NCBI GenBank assembly: GCA_017504405.1
Contig: JAFVRG010000012.1
Location: forward strand, 1 to 64,000
DNA from: Clostridia bacterium
GTDB taxonomy: Bacteria; Bacillota; Clostridia; Oscillospirales; CAG-272
DNA: 64,000 bases
Direction of reading: 5' to 3'
Positions 45,344 to 52,251 of the stretch are shown here, piece after piece. The position numbers were made by a program, and so were the translations under genes. The stretch's first letter is position 1. The number at the start of each line of letters is the position of its first letter. The notes under the pieces are model-generated. The model was not told the DNA's origin. It saw nothing but the letters and a program-made list of their open reading frames with translations, and searched no databases.

Positions 45344-46804
45344 ATGGCAATTAATTGGACAGATGCACAGATTGAGGACGTAGTAAAAGCGGTTATAAAC
45401 AGCCTGTCCGTGCAAACCTCCGATAAGGGTAATAAGACCTGGGATTCCACACAGTACTGTGGCAGAAAGCTGATAGGTGTCTATGAAAAAATGGAGGATG
45501 CGATAGACGCAGCCCGTGCAGGCTACCTTGCGGTCAGGGCAATGTCGCTTTCCGAGCGTGAAAAGGTTATCGCACAAATCCGCGCTCTCTGCCGTGCGGA
45601 GGCACCCGTTATGGCGGCTCTCGGCGTCAGCGAAACGAAGATGGGTAAGGTCGAGCATAAAACGGCAAAGCACATTCTCGTTGCTGACAAAACCCCCGGC
45701 ACGTCGGATATAGTATCTCAGGTAAAGACGGGTGATGACGGACTGACGCTGACAGAGATGGCGCCGTTTGGCGTTGTCGGCAGCATAACCCCCAGCACAA
45801 ACCCCTCGGAAACGGTTATATGCAACAGTATAGGCATGATTGCGGCAGGCAACGGAGTTGTGTTCAACCCCCACCCCAACGCAATAGCAACCTCTAACTA
45901 CGCAGTTGACCTCGTAAACAGAGCAAGTGCGGCAGCAGGCGGACCGAAGGTTCTCGTAGCCTCGGTTATAAAGCCCACGCTCGACACGGCGAAGACCATG
46001 TATCAGCACAAGGATATAAGGCTTCTGGTCTGCACAGGTGGCCCCGGAGTTGTCAGGAGCGTTCTTTCGAGCGGAAAGAAGGCGATTGGAGCAGGTGCGG
46101 GCAACCCCCCTGTAATAGTTGACGATACCGCTGATATAGCGAAGGCTGCGAAGGATATAATAGACGGCTGCACCTTTGACAACAATCTCCCCTGCATAGC
46201 CGAGAAGGAGGTATTTGCCTTTGCAAATATCGCCGACGAGCTTATCTCTGAGATGAAGAAGAACGGTGCGTTCCAGATTACCAAGGAGCAGGCTGAAAAG
46301 CTCGTTGACATTGTGCTTGTAGACAGCAAAAACCCGAAAACGGGTATAGTAAAGAAAACCGTCAGCAGGGATTGCGTCGGACGTGATGCGAGAGTTCTGC
46401 TCGACAAGATAGGCGTCAGAGTGTCTGACGATATAAGATGCATAATATGCGAAACCGAGTTTGAGCACCCCTTCGTTCAGGAGGAACTGATGATGCCCAT
46501 TCTGCCGATTGTGCGTGTGCCTGACATTGACAGGGCAATTGACCTTGCGGTAAAGGCAGAGCACGGCAACCGTCACACGGCGCATATGCACTCGAAGAAT
46601 ATCGACAATCTCACGAGATTTGCCCGTGCGGTTGAAACTACGATATTTGTTAAAAATGCACCCTCCTATGCAGGTATAGGCTTTGGCGGAGAGGGACACA
46701 CCACCTTCACCATAGCAGGACCGACAGGCGAGGGAATTACCAGCGCACGCAGCTTCACCAGACTTCGCCGTTGCGTTATGGTTGATAATTTCAGAATAAT
46801 ATGA
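45344..46804 (+). CDS. pduP: CoA-acylating propionaldehyde dehydrogenase
   Basis: 486 residues. It oxidises propionaldehyde with CoA and NAD to propionyl-CoA inside the compartment. The catalytic Cys is in DNNLPCIAEKEV; TPSTNPSETVICNS-like and GAGNPPVIVDDTADI segments are typical of the EutE/PduP group. The first 20 residues (WTDAQIEDVVKAVINSL) form an amphipathic encapsulation peptide, followed by a loose linker. Confidence 0.92.
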   Translation: MAINWTDAQIEDVVKAVINSLSVQTSDKGNKTWDSTQYCGRKLIGVYEKMEDAIDAARAGYLAVRAMSLSEREKVIAQIRALCRAEAPVMAALGVSETKMGKVEHKTAKHILVADKTPGTSDIVSQVKTGDDGLTLTEMAPFGVVGSITPSTNPSETVICNSIGMIAAGNGVVFNPHPNAIATSNYAVDLVNRASAAAGGPKVLVASVIKPTLDTAKTMYQHKDIRLLVCTGGPGVVRSVLSSGKKAIGAGAGNPPVIVDDTADIAKAAKDIIDGCTFDNNLPCIAEKEVFAFANIADELISEMKKNGAFQITKEQAEKLVDIVLVDSKNPKTGIVKKTVSRDCVGRDARVLLDKIGVRVSDDIRCIICETEFEHPFVQEELMMPILPIVRVPDIDRAIDLAVKAEHGNRHTAHMHSKNIDNLTRFARAVETTIFVKNAPSYAGIGFGGEGHTTFTIAGPTGEGITSARSFTRLRRCVMVDNFRII

Positions 46805-46823
46805 CGGACGAAAGGAGATAGAA

Positions 46824-48023
46824 ATGGATATCAGTTCAAATCAGGTCGAGAGCATTGTACGCAAAATTCTTGGCGAGATGACGGGCTCAGCTCCCGCAGC
46901 CAAGGGCGCAGTTCCCAAGACAGGAAAGGTTGCGATGCTCACGGGCCCGAAGAAGATTGAGGTTAAGGAGTTTGCAATTCCCGCACTTCAGGACAACGAT
47001 ATACTCGTAAGGGTTGAGGGCTGCGGAGTTTGCGGAACCGACGTTCACGAGTGGAAGGGCGACCCCTTCGGACTTATTCCCGTAACTCTCGGACACGAGG
47101 GAACGGGCGAGATAGTGGCTCTCGGAAAAAACATTAAATTCGATACGGCGGGCAACCCCATAAAGGTTGGCGACAAAATTGTTACCAGCGTTATCAGCTG
47201 CGGCGAGTGCCAGATATGCCGTAACCACCCCGCAAACACTAACCTTTGTGACAAGCAGGGCGTATTCGGTCTTATCCACCACGACGATGCACAGCCCTTC
47301 ACAGGTTGGTTTGCAACCCACATTCTTATAAGAGGAAAGGGCGCTACATATTTCGTGGTAAACGACCTCGACCTCAAGGAGAGAATGCTCCTCGAGCTCG
47401 CCTGCGTTTGCGTTCACGCACTCAAGAGAGCGAACACAACAGGTCTTATCAACTTTAATTCTAAGGTTGTAATTCAGGGCCTCGGTCCTGTCGGACTTGT
47501 TATGATAAGCGTACTGAGAGCCGCAGGTATTAACCACATAATAGCAATAGACGGTACGCCCAAGCGCCTTGAAATGGCAAAGCGCCTCGGAGCTAAGACT
47601 ATCATTAACTTCCGTGAGGTCAAGGACCTTGCCGACAGAGTTAAGATTGTCAAGGGTGTTACGTCGGGCATCGGTGCAGACTTTGCGTTCCAGTGCACAG
47701 GTGCGCCTGCTGCTGCGGCAGATATATACGAGTATATTCGCCGTGGAGGCGGTATGTGCGAAATGGGCTTCTTCGTAAACAACGGAGAGTACACGGTAAA
47801 TCCGCACTTCGCTATGTGTAACAAGGAGATAAGCATTGTCGGCTCGTGGGATTACTCGGCTGACGATTATCCTACCACAATGGCGTTTCTGCGCCAGGCG
47901 AGAGAGATGAATATTCCGATAAAGGAGCTCATCACTCACGAATTTGACTTAAACAACCTCAACCGTGCAATGGAAGTCAACGTTGCCCAGGAGGGCATCA
48001 AGATCTGCTACGTAGCAAAATAA
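46824..48023 (+). CDS. BMC-associated zinc alcohol dehydrogenase
   Basis: 399 residues of the medium-chain dehydrogenase family. The catalytic zinc site is in GCGVCGTDVHEWKG and GHEGTGE; the structural zinc Cys set is in SCGECQICRNHPANTNLC; the NAD site is GLGPVGLV. Residues 1-20 (SNQVESIVRKILGEM) are a probable encapsulation peptide with a linker. It may reduce propionaldehyde to propanol to recycle NADH, or reduce lactaldehyde to 1,2-propanediol. The sequence does not decide between these. Confidence 0.9.
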   Translation: MDISSNQVESIVRKILGEMTGSAPAAKGAVPKTGKVAMLTGPKKIEVKEFAIPALQDNDILVRVEGCGVCGTDVHEWKGDPFGLIPVTLGHEGTGEIVALGKNIKFDTAGNPIKVGDKIVTSVISCGECQICRNHPANTNLCDKQGVFGLIHHDDAQPFTGWFATHILIRGKGATYFVVNDLDLKERMLLELACVCVHALKRANTTGLINFNSKVVIQGLGPVGLVMISVLRAAGINHIIAIDGTPKRLEMAKRLGAKTIINFREVKDLADRVKIVKGVTSGIGADFAFQCTGAPAAAADIYEYIRRGGGMCEMGFFVNNGEYTVNPHFAMCNKEISIVGSWDYSADDYPTTMAFLRQAREMNIPIKELITHEFDLNNLNRAMEVNVAQEGIKICYVAK

Positions 48024-48032
48024 GGAGCTTAT

Positions 48033-48350
48033 ATGGCACTTGGAATGATAGAGGTTTACGGCTTCACCACCTCGATAGTAGTATCGGATGCGATGGCGAA
48101 GGCGGCAAACGTCGAGATAGTAGCAATTGATAAAAATAAGCCTGCGGGCGGTGACTCCGCCGAGGTTCCGCTGGTTATGGCGGTAAAGGTTGAGGGCTCT
48201 GCCGCAGCCGTAGAGGCTGCAATAGCGGCAGGACGTGCCGAGGCGGAGAAAAGAGGGCTGTATATCACGCATAAGATTATAGCCCGCCAGTCGGAGGAGA
48301 TTGAGTGGTTTGCCCGTCTCAACGCACTGGGAAAAGACAAATTAAGATAA
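48033..48350 (+). CDS. BMC-H shell protein (first, divergent)
   Basis: 105 residues, one BMC domain (MALGMIEVYGFTTSIVVSDAMAKAANV). It lacks the exact PduA/PduJ end and has an extra C-terminal helix (SEEIEWFARLNALGKDK) that may face the lumen. It forms shell hexamers. It starts 9 nt after the dehydrogenase gene. Confidence 0.92.
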   Translation: MALGMIEVYGFTTSIVVSDAMAKAANVEIVAIDKNKPAGGDSAEVPLVMAVKVEGSAAAVEAAIAAGRAEAEKRGLYITHKIIARQSEEIEWFARLNALGKDKLR

Positions 48351-48382
48351 AAAAATAATTTATTATAAGGAGAACACAAACA

Positions 48383-48658
48383 ATGATGGAAGCACTTGGA
48401 ATGGTAGAAACCAGAGGTCTTGTAGCCGCAATTGAGGCTGCTGATGCAATGGTAAAGGCAGCAAACGTAGTACTCGTAGGCAGCGAAAAGATCGGTAGCG
48501 GTCTCGTTAGCGTTATGGTACGCGGAGACGTCGGAGCTGTAAAGGCAGCTGTTGACGCAGGCTCTGCTGCTGCAACCGCTCTCGGCGAGGTTATCGCAAC
48601 TCACGTAATCCCCAGACCCCACGCTGACGTTGAGAAGCTTCTTCCCGTTATCAAATAA
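48383..48658 (+). CDS. Major BMC-H shell protein, copy 1
   Basis: 91 residues (or 90 from ATG 48386). [21 protein letters not shown] and [15 protein letters not shown] are canonical PduA/EutM-type features; the pore loop is [10 protein letters not shown]. It is almost identical to the protein at 49023: four substitutions, with many more silent differences. Confidence 0.95.
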   Translation: MMEALGMVETRGLVAAIEAADAMVKAANVVLVGSEKIGSGLVSVMVRGDVGAVKAAVDAGSAAATALGEVIATHVIPRPHADVEKLLPVIK

Positions 48659-48673
48659 GATAGGAAGACTCCG

Positions 48674-48946
48674 ATGAAGGCAATAGCGTTACTTGAGGTA
48701 CAGGCTCTTGTAGCGGCAATTGCCGGGCTTGATGCAATGGTGAAGGCGGCGGATGTGGAGCTTATCCACGTTGAAAAGCGTCTTGGAGGACGGCTGGTAA
48801 CGGTTGTCGTTCAGGGAGAGGTGTCCGCCGTCGAGGCCGCCGCAAAAGCGGGTTCGGCAGCCGCAAAAGAGGTCGGTAATGTAAAGCTGTGCGAGGTTAT
48901 AGCTCGCCCGCATCCTGAGGTCATGAAATTTCTGACAACAGGTTAA
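48674..48946 (+). CDS. BMC-H shell protein (third)
   Basis: 90 residues. MKAIALLEVQALVAAIAGLDAM and CEVIARPHPEVMKF fit the BMC fold. It is clearly different from its two neighbours, so it probably makes a mixed-shell hexamer with another pore (HVEKRLGGRLV). Confidence 0.93.
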   Translation: MKAIALLEVQALVAAIAGLDAMVKAADVELIHVEKRLGGRLVTVVVQGEVSAVEAAAKAGSAAAKEVGNVKLCEVIARPHPEVMKFLTTG

Positions 48947-49022
48947 GTCACGGTTTTTTGGGACTAAGTCCCCGAAAATAAATAAAATCAACAAAAAATA
49001 ATTCTTATAGGAGGAATTAAAA

Positions 49023-49295
49023 ATGGAAGCACTTGGAATGGTAGAAACCAGAGGTCTCGTAGCTGCAATCGAGGCTGCCGATGCAATGGTCAAGGCTGCA
49101 AACGTTATTCTCGTTGGCAGCGAGAAGATCGGTAGCGGTCTCGTTAGCGTTATGGTACGTGGCGACGTTGGAGCTGTAAAGGCTGCTGTTGAGGCAGGCT
49201 CTGCTGCTGCTACTTCTCTTGGCGAGGTTATCGCTACCCACGTAATCCCCAGACCTCACGCAGACGTCGAGAAGCTCCTTCCCTCTATCAAGTAA
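49023..49295 (+). CDS. Major BMC-H shell protein, copy 2
   Basis: 90 residues, paralogue of the 48383 gene with four amino-acid changes (V to I, D to E, A to S, V to S). AGGAGG precedes ATG. Two near-identical copies suggest a high demand for this tile. A strong hairpin follows the stop. Confidence 0.95.
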   Translation: MEALGMVETRGLVAAIEAADAMVKAANVILVGSEKIGSGLVSVMVRGDVGAVKAAVEAGSAAATSLGEVIATHVIPRPHADVEKLLPSIK

Positions 49296-49323
49296 GATAA
49301 AGATATAGGCGCAACTCGCAGCG

Positions 49324-49392
49324 TCCGGAGGGGGAAACCTCTCCGGGTGCTGTGAAAGCGGCGAAGGACACTATGCCGTTTCCACAGCAAAA
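49324..49392 (+). promoter_or_regulatory. Two intercistronic hairpins after the major shell gene
   Basis: CCGGAGGGG-GAAA-CCTCTCCGG near 49330-49351 is a 9-bp stem with a GNRA-type loop. A second, looser stem pairs GTGAAAGCGGC with GCCGTTTCCAC. No T-run follows, so they look like mRNA-stabilising or processing elements that set shell-to-enzyme ratios. Confidence 0.55.
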
Positions 49393-49422
49393 AACGAACT
49401 AAAATAAATGAGGAAGAAAATT

Positions 49423-50079
49423 ATGGAAATTACCGCAACACAGATTACCGAAATGGTGAAGCGAGTGCTTGAAACTATGGATGGCGGCGCATCCGCATCA
49501 GAGGCGGGCGACGTTCCGATAGGAGTATCAAACAGGCATATTCATCTTAACAAGGCTGATTTGGAAGCCCTGTTCGGCGAGGGCTATGAGCTTACGCCGA
49601 TAAAGGACCTCTCTCAGCCCGGACAGTATGCGTGCAAGGAGCTTTTAACAATTATAGGTCCTTCACTGCGTCCTATCGAAAACGTGCGTGTGCTCGGACC
49701 GCTGAGAAAGAGCACGCAGGTAGAGATTTCGGCAACCGATTCCTACGTACTCAAGGTAAAGCCCCCTGTGCGTGAATCGGGCAAGCTCGACGGCTCCGCC
49801 CCGATAACGGTTGTAGGGCCGAAGGGAGTTGTGAAGCTCTCCGAGGGCTGTATAATAGCGAACAGGCATATCCATATGTCGCCTGACGATGCAAGGGCTT
49901 TCGGCGTGAAGGATTACGATTTCGTAACCGTAGACGTAAACGGCAAGCGCCGTACACGCTGGTATGATGTGCAGGTGCGTGTGCATCCCGATTTCAGACT
50001 TGAAATGCACGTTGACACCGATGATGCGAACGCTGTCGGAATAGGCAACGGATGTAAAGTAAAAATTGTGAAGGAGTAA
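49423..50079 (+). CDS. pduL: Phosphate propanoyltransferase PduL
   Basis: 218 residues. It converts propionyl-CoA and phosphate to propionyl-phosphate, recycling CoA in the lumen. The two PduL half-domains each carry the zinc-binding pattern: VGVSNRHIHL-type (PIGVSNRHIHL) and IIANRHIHM. An N-terminal encapsulation peptide (TATQITEMVKRVLETM) and a linker precede the core. ATG 49423 is about 8 nt from GAGGA; ATG 49408 would overlap it. Confidence 0.94.
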   Translation: MEITATQITEMVKRVLETMDGGASASEAGDVPIGVSNRHIHLNKADLEALFGEGYELTPIKDLSQPGQYACKELLTIIGPSLRPIENVRVLGPLRKSTQVEISATDSYVLKVKPPVRESGKLDGSAPITVVGPKGVVKLSEGCIIANRHIHMSPDDARAFGVKDYDFVTVDVNGKRRTRWYDVQVRVHPDFRLEMHVDTDDANAVGIGNGCKVKIVKE

Positions 50080-50083
50080 AGAG

Positions 50084-50332
50084 ATGTTAAAGGGAATTAT
50101 CAGAGGAAACGTAGTTTCGACAAGAAAGCAGGAATCCCTCGTCGGCAGTAAATTTATGGAGGTTCAGATAATAGAAAACGGAAACCTCACCGACAAATAC
50201 ATAATAGCGATAGACAGCGTTGGCGCAGGTATAGGAGAGACCGTGCTTATCACGGTTGGCAGTCCTGCAAGGCTCGCTCTTTCAAACAAGTGCGCTCCCG
50301 CAGACGCAGTAATAGTAGGTATCGTAGATTAA
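50084..50332 (+). CDS. BMC vertex pentamer protein (EutN/CcmL family)
   Basis: 82 residues. MLKGIIRGNVVSTRKQESLVG, AIDSVGAGIGETVLITVGSPAR and DAVIVGIVD are the EutN/CcmL/PduN signature. Pentamers cap the shell corners. It starts 4 nt after pduL. Confidence 0.94.
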   Translation: MLKGIIRGNVVSTRKQESLVGSKFMEVQIIENGNLTDKYIIAIDSVGAGIGETVLITVGSPARLALSNKCAPADAVIVGIVD

Positions 50333-50358
50333 TAACAAATTCGCAAAGGTAGAAAAAG

Positions 50359-51672
50359 ATGGACATAAAGGAAATTATGAAAAACGCCGGTATCGTGGGC
50401 GCAGGCGGAGCAGGCTTCCCCTCGTTTATGAAGCTGGCAGAGGGGGCAGATACGCTGGTTGTCAACGGCGCTGAATGCGAGCCGTTGCTCTATACCGATT
50501 ACGTGCTACTCGACACCGAGCTTGACACCGTTCTTTCTGGTATCAGCGCGGTAATAAATTACATAAATATCCCCCGTGCCCTTATGTGCGTCAAAAAGCA
50601 TACGGCAGAGAGGCTCGGTTGGAGTGACGGTATGTGCCTTGCCGATAGAATATTCGTAAAGGAGCTGCCAAACGTCTACCCTATGGGTGATGAAATCAGT
50701 ATGATTTACCAGGCAACGGGTAGGGTTGTGCGTGCAGGAAATCTGCCGATAACCTCGGGGGTTATAGTGTATAACGTAGAAACACTCTACAATATTGCAA
50801 AGGCGCTTGACGGACACCCCCTGACTATGAAATGGTTTACAATCGGCGGTAATGTTAAAGAGCCGATAGTAGTATGCACCCCGATAGGCACACGCCTGTC
50901 CGACGTTTTCAAAAAGTACGGCATAACCGTTCCCGCAGGGCACACCGTCCTTGACGGCGGACCCTCAATGGGTAGGGTTATAAATCCGAACAGTGCGATA
51001 GTTACCAAAACAACAAAGGGCATACTGATACTGCCCGACACCGCCCCCGCAATAGAGAGCAAGAGAATTGATGCGGCAAAGGCGGCGGCAAGAGCCGAAA
51101 CGGCGTGCTGTCAGTGCACAAGATGCACCGACCTATGCCCCCGTCACCTGCTCGGCTATCCGCTCGAGCCTCACAAAATGGTGAGAACGGCGGCGCAGGC
51201 AGTAGCTCCGATGCCGATAATGGTTCTCACAGCAACGCTGTGCTGCGGCTGCGGAATATGCGAAACGCTGGCGTGCTGTCAGGGTATATCGCCCAGAGCC
51301 GTTATAGCAAATTACAAGGATATGCTCGGCAAAAACAGAATGAAATACGTAGCAAACGTCGATGCCAAGGTTTCGGCGGAGCGTGAATACAGAATGGTAT
51401 CCTCGCACAAGTGGGCGAGTGTACTCGGAGTTGAGAAATACGACCGTGTGGCAAAATTCGTCGGCGTTGATACCGATTACCAGAGATTTGAAATTTTAAT
51501 GTCACAGCACATAGGCGCACCCTCGGTTGCCAAGGTAAGCGTTGGCGATACCGTCAGAGCGGGCGACGTGATAGCAGAGGCGGGAGCAGGGCTCTCACTT
51601 CCTCAGCACGCATCCGCAGACGGCAGAGTGAGCTATGTGGACCAGAAGAAAATTATTATAGACAGAGGTTGA
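50359..51672 (+). CDS. pduS: PduS-like RnfC-type iron-sulfur flavoprotein
   Basis: 437 residues. The N-terminal GIVGAGGAGFPSFMKL is the NADH/FMN-binding loop shared with RnfC and NuoF. Two 4Fe-4S ferredoxin motifs follow (CCQCTRCTDLCP and CCGCGICETLACC), and the C-terminus has a barrel-sandwich segment (VSVGDTVRAGDVIAEAG). In B12 systems PduS reduces cobalamin, but this locus uses a glycyl radical enzyme. Here it may carry electrons across the shell with the PduT-type protein, or feed the activase. Confidence 0.9.
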   Translation: MDIKEIMKNAGIVGAGGAGFPSFMKLAEGADTLVVNGAECEPLLYTDYVLLDTELDTVLSGISAVINYINIPRALMCVKKHTAERLGWSDGMCLADRIFVKELPNVYPMGDEISMIYQATGRVVRAGNLPITSGVIVYNVETLYNIAKALDGHPLTMKWFTIGGNVKEPIVVCTPIGTRLSDVFKKYGITVPAGHTVLDGGPSMGRVINPNSAIVTKTTKGILILPDTAPAIESKRIDAAKAAARAETACCQCTRCTDLCPRHLLGYPLEPHKMVRTAAQAVAPMPIMVLTATLCCGCGICETLACCQGISPRAVIANYKDMLGKNRMKYVANVDAKVSAEREYRMVSSHKWASVLGVEKYDRVAKFVGVDTDYQRFEILMSQHIGAPSVAKVSVGDTVRAGDVIAEAGAGLSLPQHASADGRVSYVDQKKIIIDRG

Positions 51673-51678
51673 TAGAAA

Positions 51679-52224
51679 ATGTTTAAGGCAGTAGGAATAA
51701 TAGAGCTGAAGAGCATTGCCAAGGGTGTTGAGGCAACCGACGCCGCACTGAAAAGCGCAGGCGTGCGAATGGTTTCCGCCCACCCCGGATGCCCCGGAAA
51801 GTTCGAAATGATAATAGAGGGTACGGTATCCAACGTCACCTCGGCTATCGACCACGTAAAGTCGAAATTTGATACGTACATAATAGACAGCTGCGTAATG
51901 GGAAGAATTGACGGGCAGGTTATCAGCGCCCTTTACGGCACCGAAACGACGGCAAAGGCAGGCTCGCTCGGAATTATCGAAACCTTCTCCGCCGCATCGG
52001 CGATAAAGGCGGCTGATATAGCGGTCAAGACCTCACGTGTGGAGATTTACGATTTGCGTGTCTCCCGAGGTATGGGAGGAAAGGGAATTGTCCTCCTCAC
52101 AGGTGACGTCGGTGACGTAACCGCCGCCGTTGAGGCAGGAGCAAATTACGCAAAGGAGGAGGCAATGCTGACCTCCACCGCAGTAATCCCCGCACCGCAC
52201 GCTGAGCTGTGGGACCAGATATAA
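51679..52224 (+). CDS. pduT: PduT-type tandem BMC trimer with pore cysteine
   Basis: 181 residues with two BMC domains (FKAVGIIELKSIAKGVEATDAAL; LGIIETFSAASAIKAADIAV). Cys38 in HPGCPGKF matches the position that binds a 4Fe-4S cluster at the threefold pore of PduT. It directly follows the PduS-like gene, its known partner. An electron-conducting shell tile is likely. Confidence 0.92.
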   Translation: MFKAVGIIELKSIAKGVEATDAALKSAGVRMVSAHPGCPGKFEMIIEGTVSNVTSAIDHVKSKFDTYIIDSCVMGRIDGQVISALYGTETTAKAGSLGIIETFSAASAIKAADIAVKTSRVEIYDLRVSRGMGGKGIVLLTGDVGDVTAAVEAGANYAKEEAMLTSTAVIPAPHAELWDQI

Positions 52225-52251
52225 TCCTGAATAAATGAAAGGTATAAGGCT

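Noticed and set aside
45326-46699. A 457-residue open frame opposite the pduP gene, and a 350-residue one opposite the alcohol dehydrogenase
   Set aside because: Both are antisense shadows of well-identified enzymes, without translation signals.
50359-51672. A cobalamin riboswitch or B12 genes near the PduS-like gene
   Set aside because: No B12-box-like structure and no pduCDE, pduGH or pduO genes are present. The dehydratase is a glycyl radical enzyme.
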